From the NCBI RefSeq assembly GCF_015235415.1, contig NZ_JADGLL010000014.1, positions 1 to 64,000 of the forward strand: a stretch of 64,000 nt of DNA, in the 5' to 3' direction. Made by a program: the position numbers and the translations under genes. Under the pieces are notes generated by a model. The model ran no database searches. It was not told the DNA's origin and saw nothing but the letters and a program-made list of their open reading frames with translations. Shown piece by piece: positions 25,194 to 33,701 of the stretch. Positions within the stretch are counted from its first letter, which is position 1; each line of letters opens with the position of its first letter. This stretch comes from Microbacterium paludicola. GTDB taxonomy: Bacteria > Actinomycetota > Actinomycetes > Actinomycetales > Microbacteriaceae.

Positions 25194-25200
25194 CGGGACA

Positions 25201-25205
25201 ACCGG
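25201..25205. repeat. Target-site duplication, right copy (ACCGG)
   Basis: Exact copy of 5928-5932, directly after the right transposon end GGGACA. Confidence 0.9.
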
Positions 25206-25257
25206 TCGGGGCATCGCTATGCGCGCGCCGCGCGCCCCCTTGACAGGCCTGTTAGGA

Positions 25258-25298
25258 TCAGGGGCGACGGCTCCCTCTAGGGAGTAAGGAGCCCCTGA
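25258..25298. other. Nested inverted repeat in element intergenic DNA
   Basis: Outer arms TCAGGGGC (25258-25265) and GCCCCTGA (25291-25298) enclose an inner CTCCC/GGGAG stem (25271-25284). An alternative pairing GGCTCC/GGAGCC also exists. This could be a cruciform, a replication or transfer origin element, or an RNA switch; a short T-run (GGGGTTTTT) follows at about 25313-25321. It belongs to the element backbone just beyond the transposon. Confidence 0.5.
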
Positions 25299-25325
25299 CC
25301 TCCCAGCCCTCCCGGGGTTTTTCAG

Positions 25326-25370
25326 CCGGCCCTGCACTGGCCCTGCACCGCCCCAGCGCAGGGTGAGACC
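25326..25370. repeat. CCCTGC repeat cluster (part of a cluster split by the transposon)
   Basis: GGCCCTGCACTGGCCCTGCA is followed by GCGCAGGGTG on the opposite strand. The same words occur at 5880-5926, which was adjacent before the transposon inserted, and again upstream of parA (35.1-35.4 kb). Confidence 0.6.
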
Positions 25371-25400
25371 TCTCCCCGCGCCGATCCTGCGCTGTCCTGT

Positions 25401-25475
25401 CTCAGGGGAGTTGCGGGATTCTCATCCGAGTTGCGATGCGTCTCACCAGACCTGCGATGTCTCATCCGAGTTGCG
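25401..25475 (+). repeat. Four direct repeats CTCAnnnGAGTTGCG
   Basis: Starts at 25401, 25421, 25442 and 25461: CTCAGGGGAGTTGCG, CTCATCCGAGTTGCG, CTCACCAGACCTGCG, CTCATCCGAGTTGCG. Spacing 19-21 bp, about two helical turns, as in iterons or transposase-binding arrays. Preceded by TGTCCTG at 25393, which resembles the TGTCCCG transposon terminus. Confidence 0.75.
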
Positions 25476-25516
25476 TGACGGCCCCGCGCCACCCGACCTC
25501 TTGGCGGTCTGACTCG

Positions 25517-25831
25517 TCAGTCGGTGGGCCGCTGGCGGCGCTGCTGTCGGATCGCTGCTGCCTGTCGCGCGACGCCGTCGCGGTCGACGCCGCGGGCATC
25601 CTCCGGGGCCGGCGGGAACCGCTCGCCGTCGTTGTGCAGTGATTCGAGTCGCTCGGCCTCGGCGATCATCAGACGTTCCACCAGGGCAGAGAGGGAACCG
25701 GAGCTCCCCTCCTCCTCGCGGGTCCACCACCAGGCGGCTTTCAGTCGCTGGTGCGTGTTCTCGTTGTGGATGTAGTACGCCTGCGAGCGGTATCCGGTCG
25801 AGCTCGTCTGGGCAGGCGTGCGTGCGGTCAT
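25517..25831 (-). CDS. Hypothetical 104-aa element protein
   Basis: Start chosen at ATG 25831 (MTARTPAQTSSTGYRSQAYY); an upstream TTG is less likely. Contains a helical core (HQRLKAAWWWTREEEGSSGS then LSALVERLMIAEAERLESL) like small DNA-binding plasmid proteins that pair a short N-terminal arm with a ribbon-helix-helix-like segment. The C-terminus is basic. It lies at the end of the T4SS region, next to the iteron array, and could bind it. No firm family. Confidence 0.5.
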   Translation of the reverse strand: MTARTPAQTSSTGYRSQAYYIHNENTHQRLKAAWWWTREEEGSSGSLSALVERLMIAEAERLESLHNDGERFPPAPEDARGVDRDGVARQAAAIRQQRRQRPTD

Positions 25832-25951
25832 CGAGGGAAAGTCCGTTCGGGTGTGGGCCTTGAAAGACACCGCCAAACGATGTCTTTTTCGAGCGGGGGA
25901 TATCCCACTACCCCAGCAGGTCGGCTCGCGTCCTGCAACCGGCTGTCGCGC
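25832..25951. other. Intergenic region with weak hairpin
   Basis: No gene. AAAGACA (about 25863-25869) and TGTCTTT (about 25880-25887) form a 7-bp stem followed by TTC, possibly the terminator of the T4SS operon or part of the promoter of the small gene to the left. Confidence 0.4.
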
Positions 25952-27232
25952 TCAGCCGCGGTTGACGGTGCACCACTCGGCCGGGCAGAGGTCCAGCCCG
26001 TAGAACTCGATCATGAAGTCGTTGGGCTCCACGTAGCCCCACGCGCTCGGCGGGGCGCCGGCGTCCTTGCTGGTCGGGAACGCGGCCATTGCCTCGTCGG
26101 TGGTCCCTGAGACGTCGATGCGCAGGTCGAGGTGGCAGCCGTACGACGGAGGCATGTCGCCCATGTCTCCGATGTGGTCGCCGATGTCGACGACGTCGCC
26201 GAGGCCGACGAGCCGGTCCTCCGGCCAGATGTGCAGGTACTCGTACTCGACACCGGTGGCAGGGTCCGTGATGCCGAGGTAGGGGCCGGCGTCGGTGGTG
26301 ACCGTGCCGGGCCGAATCGCGTAGATCGGAGCTCCGCAGCCTCCGGTGGCGAAGTCCCATGCCGGGTGCCAGCAGGACATCGCGCCGTAGCAGCCACGGG
26401 GGCCGTAGTCGCTGGTGACCTGGTAAGTCTGCGCATCGAGCGGCAGGACCGCCTCGCCGTTGTCCTGGCTGCCGCAGCCGCTCCCGCTGCCCGGCCCGAC
26501 GGCGGCGAGGAGCGACTCGGCCGCGTCCTCCCACTTGTCGTAGGCGGAAGGGAACGCTGAGACCTGGACCTTCTGAGCCGCTTCGCCGCGGGTCAGATCC
26601 TCCCAGCCCGGGATGTCGAACAGGCCGCGAGGACTGCCGCCGTTGGGTCCGTCCGTGCCGCCGAAGAACGCGCGGGTGGCGTAGTCGACGTCCATGAGCT
26701 CCTCGATGCTGCCCCAGTTGGCCGAGGGCCGCTGCTGGAACGGGTTCACGCTGTCGTGGTCGCTCCCGACGCCGTCATTGGGATACTCCAGCGACTCGGG
26801 CACGGTCGAGTTCGCGAGGTTGCGCAGGGTGGACTCCTGCAGAGCCGTCATCAGCGCGATCGTGATCGCATCATCTGTGGCGCCCACCTCACGGGCGGTG
26901 CCGACGATCTGGCTGGCGACCTCGAGCTGGCGGGCGTTGAGGGTGGCCGTTCCCCCGCCGACGGGAACCTCGAGCGAGTCGGGAACTACGGCCGGGTCGT
27001 TCCCGTCCGGGGCGGGCGCAAGCGTGCTCTCGGGACGATCAGGCCAGCCGGTCGGGGGTGTGGACCATTCGGCCGGCAGCTGCTGGCCGGGTGTGCAGCT
27101 GTCCGGGTTCTCGATGGCCTCCTGTGTTCCGCCGGCGGCGGCCGCGACGGTCATGATGAGCACGAGAAGCCCGCCGCTGGCGACGCTGAGTGCGGCCAGG
27201 GCGGCGCCGATGCCGACGGCGAGCTTCTTCAT
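25952..27232 (-). CDS. Conjugation peptidase: lytic-transglycosylase-like plus M23 domain
   Basis: 426 aa. Membrane anchor at about residues 8-32. Then a helical segment with ITIALMTALQESTLRN and VNPFQQRPSANWG (about 115-185), the pattern of the phage/conjugation SLT-like domain. C-terminal M23 domain: HPAWDFA holds the first metal ligands, and YGCHLDLRI the later histidine. M23 enzymes cut peptide cross-links and the first domain the glycan, so the protein would open the wall for the T4SS, like TcpG-type proteins. ATG 27232 overlaps the VirB6-like stop; the very long frame upstream is antisense-like. Confidence 0.82.
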   Translation of the reverse strand: MKKLAVGIGAALAALSVASGGLLVLIMTVAAAAGGTQEAIENPDSCTPGQQLPAEWSTPPTGWPDRPESTLAPAPDGNDPAVVPDSLEVPVGGGTATLNARQLEVASQIVGTAREVGATDDAITIALMTALQESTLRNLANSTVPESLEYPNDGVGSDHDSVNPFQQRPSANWGSIEELMDVDYATRAFFGGTDGPNGGSPRGLFDIPGWEDLTRGEAAQKVQVSAFPSAYDKWEDAAESLLAAVGPGSGSGCGSQDNGEAVLPLDAQTYQVTSDYGPRGCYGAMSCWHPAWDFATGGCGAPIYAIRPGTVTTDAGPYLGITDPATGVEYEYLHIWPEDRLVGLGDVVDIGDHIGDMGDMPPSYGCHLDLRIDVSGTTDEAMAAFPTSKDAGAPPSAWGYVEPNDFMIEFYGLDLCPAEWCTVNRG

Positions 27233-29232
27233 GCCTTGCTCGGGGTCTTCGCCGACTGCATCTTCGCGCGGAGGCGGGCGAGCATCTCCCGGCGGTCCTG
27301 AGCGCGCGCGCTGGCTTGCGGGGCGCGCGGAGGCAGGCTCGAGATGTTGTGGATCATGACGGAGTCGGTGCGGCGCACGCGGGCGCGGCCATCCCTGTCG
27401 ATCTCGAACCGACGGTGACCGGGAACCTCGATCACCTGCGCCGGGGTGGGCTCGCTGGCGTTGTTCTCGGCGGGGCCGGTGACGATCGCCTTGGCGGCGG
27501 TCTTGGCCTTGGCGGCGGCCTTGGACTTCACCGCATTGGCGGCCCTCTGGGCGACCAGCTTGCCGGCAGTGAGGACTAGGCCCGGTGCACCGCCCCTGGC
27601 GCCCTTGGCGAGCTCGACGGCGTCCCTTCCGACCTTGAGCGCCTTGGGCGAGGGCGACGGCTTGGGTGTCGAGGGCACCTGCTCCAGCCTCATCGGCTCC
27701 GCCGCCGGCGTTCCGGTGGTGAGCTGCTTCTGCATCGGGGCCGGCTTCGACGGGGCCTTGGGCTCCTGCGGCTCCTGCGGCGTCTCCGCCGCGGCCGAGC
27801 GCGGGCGGCGAGAGAACGCCTGCTGGGCGAGGTCGTATCCGGACTTGAGGGTCGCCATCTTCACCAGCGGGTGAGTGCTCGAGGAGGATCCCTGCATGCC
27901 CAGGCCGATCCTGGCGAGGCGCTGCGCGATCGCGTGGCCGGCCTTGAGTGTTCCCCGCCGCATCCGGACGATGATCACGATCCCGAAGATCATCGCGAAG
28001 ACGATCAGCATCACCCGGAGGTTGTGGGGCAGGCGCAGCACCTCGTCGAGGCCGAGGACGTACATCAGGAACTTGAGGTACATCGACAGGCCGCAGGTCA
28101 TGACGACGATGCCGAACACGCCCATGACCATGTCGGAGACCGCCTTCCACAGCGGGCCGCGGTCGACGGGGAGGATCGCGATCGGGCCGAAGATCATGGA
28201 CTTCACGCCGGCGATGAGGAACCCGCCGACGGCGATGATCAGCAGGGCGCCGATCGCGAGCGAGACCGCCAGCAGCACGATGATCGCGATCGCGTTGGAG
28301 ACCGAGAAGATGATCGCCAGGAAGCCGGCGATCGAGCGGGTGAAGTCGATCGACTGCTCGGCGCCGTTCGCGCGCATGCAGTCCTCGAGCGCGCCCTTGG
28401 CGTCCTCACCGTCGATCTTGAACGTGGTGAAGGCCTCCTGGCAGGCGTCCGGCAGCACCTGGCCGTAGGAGATCGCCTGGTTCGGGATCCGCACGAAGAC
28501 ATCCATCATCGCGGCGGTCACGCCGGAGGAGAGGGTTGCGCCCGTGCCGGTGGTGATCTCGTACTCGGAGTCCTTGTCGATGACGATGCTGTTGGCGATC
28601 TCGCCGCCCCACTGCTGCGCCTGGGGCAGGAGTCCGCTGGGCTCGGCGACGAGGCTGGCGACGGGGTTGGCCAGCATCCCCCCGACCAGCGCGGCGACGA
28701 TCGCGGCCATGAACGCCTCCGAGAGACCCGCCGCGGTGCGGCCGCGCATCACGGCGATGCCGGCGAACAGTGCTGCGATCGACAGTGCGAACGGAGCCCA
28801 GTGGATCTCGCCGAACATGCCCTCGAGCCATTCGGCGAACACGGTGACCGGGGTGGAGATCCAGTCGACCCATCCGAAGCCGAGCATGAAGTTGAGGAAC
28901 CACAGCGTCAGGCCCGTGACGACCCACAGGATCGCCCAGATCAGCTGCGCGAGGAACTGGATGAGGATCGCGTGGATCTCCCACGGGGCAGGCTCGTTGA
29001 AGCTCAGCGCCACGTAGCTGTCGAACGGGACGCCCTTGGAGTCGCGCAGCTCGGTGTCTTCGGGCAGCAGCCAGCTGGCGTGCGCGGCCTGCTGGGAGGC
29101 GAGGACGATCCAGGCGATCACGAGCAGGGTGATGATCACCTTGGACGACCGCGGGTGCTCAGCGCACCAGAACCGGATCCGCCAGGCGAGGTCGTGCATC
29201 CCATGCAGCTGTCGGGCGTAGAACGCGATCAT
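27229..29232 (-). CDS. VirB6/TrbL-like polytopic membrane protein
   Basis: 667 aa. At least seven membrane segments between residues 30 and 430, including a pair flanking a large loop (about 200-290) and the block IAIIVLLAVSLAIGALLIIAV. The C-terminal 220 residues are cytoplasmic, basic and rich in Pro, Lys and Ala. This matches the VirB6-type inner-channel component of monoderm T4SS, which often has a long soluble tail. Overlaps virB4-like upstream (29229-29232) and the peptidase downstream, so all are in one operon. Confidence 0.82.
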   Translation of the reverse strand: MIAFYARQLHGMHDLAWRIRFWCAEHPRSSKVIITLLVIAWIVLASQQAAHASWLLPEDTELRDSKGVPFDSYVALSFNEPAPWEIHAILIQFLAQLIWAILWVVTGLTLWFLNFMLGFGWVDWISTPVTVFAEWLEGMFGEIHWAPFALSIAALFAGIAVMRGRTAAGLSEAFMAAIVAALVGGMLANPVASLVAEPSGLLPQAQQWGGEIANSIVIDKDSEYEITTGTGATLSSGVTAAMMDVFVRIPNQAISYGQVLPDACQEAFTTFKIDGEDAKGALEDCMRANGAEQSIDFTRSIAGFLAIIFSVSNAIAIIVLLAVSLAIGALLIIAVGGFLIAGVKSMIFGPIAILPVDRGPLWKAVSDMVMGVFGIVVMTCGLSMYLKFLMYVLGLDEVLRLPHNLRVMLIVFAMIFGIVIIVRMRRGTLKAGHAIAQRLARIGLGMQGSSSSTHPLVKMATLKSGYDLAQQAFSRRPRSAAAETPQEPQEPKAPSKPAPMQKQLTTGTPAAEPMRLEQVPSTPKPSPSPKALKVGRDAVELAKGARGGAPGLVLTAGKLVAQRAANAVKSKAAAKAKTAAKAIVTGPAENNASEPTPAQVIEVPGHRRFEIDRDGRARVRRTDSVMIHNISSLPPRAPQASARAQDRREMLARLRAKMQSAKTPSKA

Positions 29233-31757
29233 GCCGTCGCCTCCTCGGGCTTCTTGGACGGGGTCGACAGGACCGCCAGGCGCCGCTCGGGACGGTGAGG
29301 GAGGATCGTGCGGATCCTGCCGTAGCGGCCGCGCACGTCGCGCATGATCGCCTCGCCGCGACGGTCCATCGGAACCGTGCCGTCAGGTCCCATCGGGGAG
29401 GTGTCGGAGGTGATCGTGGCGACGGTCTCGGGTTCGACGGGCAGGCCGAGCCACTTGATCGCCCGCTTGGCGAGCGTCTCGTCGGTCTGGCGCATCACGA
29501 ACCGGATCTTGATCAGGCCCCGGGTGCGCTCGTCGCCGAAGTCCTCCGGGTCATGGGAGGCGACCGCGGCCGCAGCCCCGTGCTTGCGGCCGTCGCGGAA
29601 GAACGTGCGCAGCTCGTCCTGACCGTCGCGGGAAGCGGTGATGTGGTGGCACTCGTCGAAGAAGGCCACGGCGAGCTGGCTGGGGTCGGCGAAGCAGACC
29701 TCGCGGGCGATCTGCACGAGCTGCGCGTACATCGCCCGGCCGAACACCTGGTCGATGGTGAGCTGCTTGAAAAGGTGCTCCTGCTCGACCTGCTCCTTGT
29801 CGGGCAGCTCCATGCCGTGGGTGCAGAAAACGATGGCCTCGGCGTTCAGATCCAGCGGCGGCAGCGTCTCGTCGAACAGGACCCGGCCGATGTCCTTGGT
29901 GGACACCACGCGGATCAGACGCAGCAGCTTCTTCGCGATCGGGTCCTGGTCCGCGATGGTCTGCAGATGGGCGACCAGGGTGCCCAGCGACCGGATGCCG
30001 TGTTCGGTCATGTAGTCGGGGGCGAGGATCTCCGACAGCGCGATCCCCTCGTCGTCGAAGCTGTTCAGATTGAGCAGCATCGAGAACAGCGACTGCACCA
30101 TGCGCGCGCCCTGGGCGGGGCCGAACACGCGCAGCGGATCGAGGGACCATTCGGGGGCGAGGATGTCGACGATGCGGGTGCTGGCCTGCGGCAGCGACTT
30201 GGCGAAGATCGCGTACTCGCGCAGGTGGGTGCGGTCGATGACGACGATGCGGCCGCCGCGGTCGACGACAGAGCCGGCGACGATCTTGAGGAGCACGCTC
30301 TTGCCGGCGCCGAGCTCGGCGACGATCCCGAACGAGCCCGAGGCGTCGGCGGCGATCGACCCGTACAGGTCAAGCAGGCATGGGGTGTGCCGGCCGGTGG
30401 TCGTGTTGTCGGCGATGCGGATGCCGCGCTCGTCGCCGAGCGCGCTGGTGACGATCGGCAGCCCGGAGGCGAACTCTCTGCCGGTGGTGATCTGCGACAG
30501 CTCCCGGACGATCCGGGAGGTGGGGATGCCAGGCTGCATCGCCCACCACAGCTCCTCCTGCCCGCCGAGGGGTGCCTCGAGGAGGAAGTCGCTGGCCTTG
30601 AAGTCTGCTGCGACGAACCGCGCCTGCTCCACCGCGAGCTCGGGGCTGGGGGCCGCGACGGTGTACATGATCGTGCCCTGCACCTCGACCTCGCGGTCGG
30701 AGGAGTTCAGGGAGCGCTGGTAGGCGGCGAGGGTCTCGGCGACCTCATCCAGCTCGGATCCCGATCCGGTGATCGCCAGGGTGCCGGACTGCTGCTTCTC
30801 CTGGTCGACCAGCTGCTCCTCGGCCCGCTTGTTGCGGCGCTTGACGACCTCGGCGGAGCTGATCTGCATGCGGATCGCCCAATCGACGTCGATGCCGTAG
30901 TGGTCCACGCGGGAGATCCACTCGACTCCGGGCACCTGCCATCCGGCCTTGGGGCTGCCGACGAGCGCCTGGGTGATCTGGTAGGACGGGGCCGAGTCCA
31001 TGTGCGAGGACTGCACCTTGAGGTAGCGGCGGTTGAACGGGACGTGCCGGCGGATGCTGTTGCGGGTCAGGTCCGACTGCCCGCCCTCGTCGATCCACGG
31101 GCGCGGCATCGCGGTGGGCGGCTGTGTCGCCGGGACGCCGTCGATGCCGGGCTGCTCGTTCTCCCCCGGCACGGCGCCGTCCGTGTACAGGCCGCGCTGC
31201 TGGGCGTGCAGCGCCATCCATACGTGCTGTGCGGGCGTGGCCGGGCGGGGCTGGAACACCTTGGGGATCTTCTGCTGGATCAGGTCGGCCGCCTGCATAG
31301 CCTCGGCGATCTCGGCCTTGGTCGGCAGAGACCGCGGCAGAGCGAACTGCTCGCGGACAAGCGAGTCCCCCGCACGCAGTGCAGCGAAGGCGCGCGACTT
31401 CCAGTTGCCGGCTGCGAGCGGGACGCTCAGCCAGAAGCCTCGCTCCCCCAGCGGCACCTCCTCGAGGGAGTCGAGGGTCAGCGCGGTCTCCTCGGCCCAC
31501 CCCAGCGACTCGTGCAGGTCGACGCCGTCGAGCATCCGGTCGACGATGTCGGCCGGATCTGTCGAGGCGCACAGACCCATCAGCAGCGCCTCGCCGCGGA
31601 GCGACTGGAACAGCGCCTGGTGGCTGGCCAGGACCGCGCCCTTCATCTCGTCGGTGCCGAGACCGTAGGGCAGTCCGCGCAGGCGCCACGTCGCCCACAC
31701 AGTGCCCCACCTGCTCCACATCAGCCCTCCGGAGAGAGCGACCGCTGGCATCCGCAT
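29229..31757 (-). CDS. virB4: VirB4-like T4SS ATPase
   Basis: 842 aa. Walker A ELGAGKS at about 480-486 and Walker B AVAFFDECHH at about 696-705, followed by the RxxGxxxxxxSH-type motif region (AAAVASHDPEDFG) of VirB4/TraC proteins. The N-terminal 450 residues match the TraC/VirB4 non-motor domain. It powers pilus or channel assembly and substrate transfer. It is the largest gene of the leftward operon and the best marker of a true mating-pair formation system. Confidence 0.92.
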   Translation of the reverse strand: MRMPAVALSGGLMWSRWGTVWATWRLRGLPYGLGTDEMKGAVLASHQALFQSLRGEALLMGLCASTDPADIVDRMLDGVDLHESLGWAEETALTLDSLEEVPLGERGFWLSVPLAAGNWKSRAFAALRAGDSLVREQFALPRSLPTKAEIAEAMQAADLIQQKIPKVFQPRPATPAQHVWMALHAQQRGLYTDGAVPGENEQPGIDGVPATQPPTAMPRPWIDEGGQSDLTRNSIRRHVPFNRRYLKVQSSHMDSAPSYQITQALVGSPKAGWQVPGVEWISRVDHYGIDVDWAIRMQISSAEVVKRRNKRAEEQLVDQEKQQSGTLAITGSGSELDEVAETLAAYQRSLNSSDREVEVQGTIMYTVAAPSPELAVEQARFVAADFKASDFLLEAPLGGQEELWWAMQPGIPTSRIVRELSQITTGREFASGLPIVTSALGDERGIRIADNTTTGRHTPCLLDLYGSIAADASGSFGIVAELGAGKSVLLKIVAGSVVDRGGRIVVIDRTHLREYAIFAKSLPQASTRIVDILAPEWSLDPLRVFGPAQGARMVQSLFSMLLNLNSFDDEGIALSEILAPDYMTEHGIRSLGTLVAHLQTIADQDPIAKKLLRLIRVVSTKDIGRVLFDETLPPLDLNAEAIVFCTHGMELPDKEQVEQEHLFKQLTIDQVFGRAMYAQLVQIAREVCFADPSQLAVAFFDECHHITASRDGQDELRTFFRDGRKHGAAAAVASHDPEDFGDERTRGLIKIRFVMRQTDETLAKRAIKWLGLPVEPETVATITSDTSPMGPDGTVPMDRRGEAIMRDVRGRYGRIRTILPHRPERRLAVLSTPSKKPEEATA

Positions 31758-31767
31758 GACGTGCTCC

Positions 31768-32334
31768 TTACTTTCCTGATGCCTGCTGCAGCAGGCGCTC
31801 GACGGCGCTCACGGGCTTCTTCGGTGTGCGCGCGGGAACCGGGGCGGCCGGGATCTCAGGGGAGATCTCCGGTTCCGGCTCGGCGGAGGCTGGGGCCTCC
31901 TCGGTGGGCTGTTCGAGGGGACGGTCAGGTGCCGGCGCGCTGGGCGGCAGCGGCATGGCGGTCTTGCCTCCGACGTAGTGCGGGGACCGGATCCGGACCG
32001 GGGATCCGTTGACCGTCCCCTCGAACGGCTTGAGCATGGCTCCCAGGGCGCCCATCGCCCAGGAGCCGATCGGTCGACGGGTCACCGGGATCAGTCCGAC
32101 GAGGAAGGCCGACCCCCAGGTGATCCCGACGATCATCGGGATCTCGAAGAACAGATTGCCGTCGGGCGACCACAGCGGCTTGCTCACGAGCAGCGCGAAC
32201 AGCACTGCGCCGGCGACCCCGAACTGGGGCATGGAGTAGGGCCCGCCCCAGATCGGGGTGCCGTCGAGCAGGCGGCCCACCATCTTCTTGAAACGGCGGG
32301 ACCGCGTGTAGAACCGCGCGATCTCCTGAGCCAT
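31768..32334 (-). CDS. TcpE/PrgI-like T4SS membrane protein
   Basis: 188 aa. Two membrane helices (about 38-55 and 60-85), then a cytoplasmic tail rich in Pro and Glu (residues 125-185). Position directly upstream of virB4-like and the size match PrgI/TcpE-type proteins of Gram-positive conjugation systems. In those systems this subunit sits with VirB4 at the channel base. Confidence 0.65.
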   Translation of the reverse strand: MAQEIARFYTRSRRFKKMVGRLLDGTPIWGGPYSMPQFGVAGAVLFALLVSKPLWSPDGNLFFEIPMIVGITWGSAFLVGLIPVTRRPIGSWAMGALGAMLKPFEGTVNGSPVRIRSPHYVGGKTAMPLPPSAPAPDRPLEQPTEEAPASAEPEPEISPEIPAAPVPARTPKKPVSAVERLLQQASGK

Positions 32335-32337
32335 CGG

Positions 32338-32670
32338 TCACACCGTGGTGTCGGAGATCTCGTGGACGATGGCGAGCTCGTTGTCGACGCCCTGGGAGAA
32401 CCAGCCCAGCCCGTCCATCGTGACGCCCCAGATCATCGCCCCGCCGACCACGAGAGACAGCGCGGTCGCCGCCCACGCGAGCTTCGTCTTGATGGCGGTG
32501 ACGACGACAAGGGTGATGGCGGCCAGCACGGCGGCGCCGCGGATGACCGTGGTCCAATCAGCGATCAGCTGGTTGGCCTTGTCGGAGATGCTCGCCTCGA
32601 CGAGGCTCGGCTGGGCGGTCGCTGCGAGGTTGGTCGCCTCGACGGCGAGAGAAGCGATCTGGTCGATCAT
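32338..32670 (-). CDS. Small two-helix membrane protein of the T4SS (VirB2/TcpD-like)
   Basis: 110 aa. Short N-terminal region, then two hydrophobic helices (about 43-62 and 66-90) with a small loop. This is the layout of VirB2-like pilins and of TcpD. It lies between the VirB8-like and TcpE-like genes. A GAAAGGAAC ribosome site precedes the ATG. No signal peptide cleavage site is obvious, so a channel subunit is more likely than an exported pilin. Confidence 0.6.
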   Translation of the reverse strand: MIDQIASLAVEATNLAATAQPSLVEASISDKANQLIADWTTVIRGAAVLAAITLVVVTAIKTKLAWAATALSLVVGGAMIWGVTMDGLGWFSQGVDNELAIVHEISDTTV

Positions 32671-32681
32671 GTTCGTTCCTT

Positions 32682-33701
32682 TCAGTTGGTGTTGGTGGTG
32701 GGACTCGGAAGAGGGGCTGGGGTCGACGTCGACGGAGCAGATCCGGGCGTCGAGGTCTCGTTCACGACCGGCGCCGTGTCGATCGCGCTGACTTCCCAGC
32801 GGCCGTCGCGGCCGTTGAGCGTCAGTGCGTACGTGGCGGTGAGTTGCTGGTCGGCGACGTTGACGAGCTCGACGGTCGCGAGGGTCCGCACCTGCTCCCC
32901 CGTCGCGGGCGTCTCGGACGGATCGACGTCGACGGCTGCCTGCGTGACGGTCACCGCGGCGTACGGTGCCGGGTCGACCGGTCGCAGCGGCGAGTCAGGC
33001 GAGGTGACCCGGGACAGGTCTCCGTTGCCCGTCAGATAGGCCAGCAGGAACTGCTGCACCGTCGTCATCGCCGGCGAGGTGGTGGCCAGCGTGCGCGGGT
33101 ACTTCAACGTCACCTGGTCGGTGAGCTGCTCGGGCGCCGCGACGGGAGCGGGAAGACCGACGGCGGCGACACCGCCCTCGGTCGCGCGGATCACCGTCAT
33201 GAAGTACCGGCGCTGCCACACCTCTGTGGGCTCCTGCTCCTCTTCGGAGACCGCCGGCTCAGCGACGGTGGCGGCGACCGTGACGGTGATCAGCCCGTCG
33301 TCGTCGGCCGGCGCGATCGACGACACCGCCAGGTCGCGGTACTTCCAGGCCTGCTCGGTGATCTTCCGCAGCTGCGACGTGTCGATGTAGGCGGCCAGCT
33401 CTCCCGGATCGTCCTTCGTGGCGTCCAGCCACGCAGCTACGTATGCGGCCGCGTACTCCCCTGCTTCCTGCTGCTGCACGCTCAGCCCGGGCTGGACGTC
33501 CACCTGAGCGACGGCGGGCTGCTCCCCCGCGCCGAGGGCACTGACGACCAGCGCGGCCGGACCGCACAGCACGAGCCCCCAGAACGCAGCCGCCGACCCG
33601 ATCGCCAGGTATGCACGCCCCTGGGTCCAGGAGCTCCCCTGCGCGATCGTCTCCTTGGTCTCGTCGACGTCGGGCTTCGGCTCTCGCTTGAACAGGCCCA
33701 T
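32682..33701 (-). CDS. TcpC/VirB8-like conjugation protein
   Basis: 339 aa. One membrane anchor (about 28-58), then an extracytoplasmic part likely to be two NTF2-like domains (about 85-185 and 200-310), as in TcpC and VirB8 proteins. The Pro/Thr/Ser-rich C-terminus (STPAPLPSPTTNTN) is probably unstructured and wall-spanning. Start at ATG 33701, coupled to the preceding gene by TGATG; the GTG three bases upstream is less likely. It would be the central scaffold of the channel. Confidence 0.78.
   Translation of the reverse strand: MGLFKREPKPDVDETKETIAQGSSWTQGRAYLAIGSAAAFWGLVLCGPAALVVSALGAGEQPAVAQVDVQPGLSVQQQEAGEYAAAYVAAWLDATKDDPGELAAYIDTSQLRKITEQAWKYRDLAVSSIAPADDDGLITVTVAATVAEPAVSEEEQEPTEVWQRRYFMTVIRATEGGVAAVGLPAPVAAPEQLTDQVTLKYPRTLATTSPAMTTVQQFLLAYLTGNGDLSRVTSPDSPLRPVDPAPYAAVTVTQAAVDVDPSETPATGEQVRTLATVELVNVADQQLTATYALTLNGRDGRWEVSAIDTAPVVNETSTPGSAPSTSTPAPLPSPTTNTN

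Larger units (their letters stand above)
5933..25200. mobile_element. Complete Tn7-like transposon, 19,268 bp
   Basis: Both termini begin 5'-TGTCCC on their own strand: TGTCCCTTCTCACGG at 5933 rightwards and TGTCCCGTCTCACGG on the minus strand from 25200. The five bases before the left end (5928-5932, ACCGG) are repeated exactly after the right end (25201-25205), a 5-bp target duplication as made by Tn7/Tn5053-type transposases. Repeated TnsB-type sites sit inside each end, two on the left and four on the right. The right end carries tnsA-tnsB-tnsC-tniQ-tniQ in one leftward operon. Cargo fills 6.4-19.1 kb. The insertion lies in intergenic DNA about 110 bp upstream of promoter P1 and breaks no gene. 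Confidence 0.93.

Noticed and set aside
5933..25200. CRISPR-associated transposon
   Set aside because: No repeat-spacer array or Cas protein is present in or near the element; the two TniQ proteins alone do not show CRISPR guidance.
27871..32012. Very long plus-strand open frames (475 and 905 codons) opposite the T4SS genes, and similar ones at 18-1328 (+), 22869-24428 (+), 37100-38926 (-), and 45112-48285 (-)
   Set aside because: They are antisense shadows of high-GC genes: Arg/Gly/His/Asp-rich translations without domains, while the opposite strand encodes recognisable proteins with ribosome sites and overlaps.
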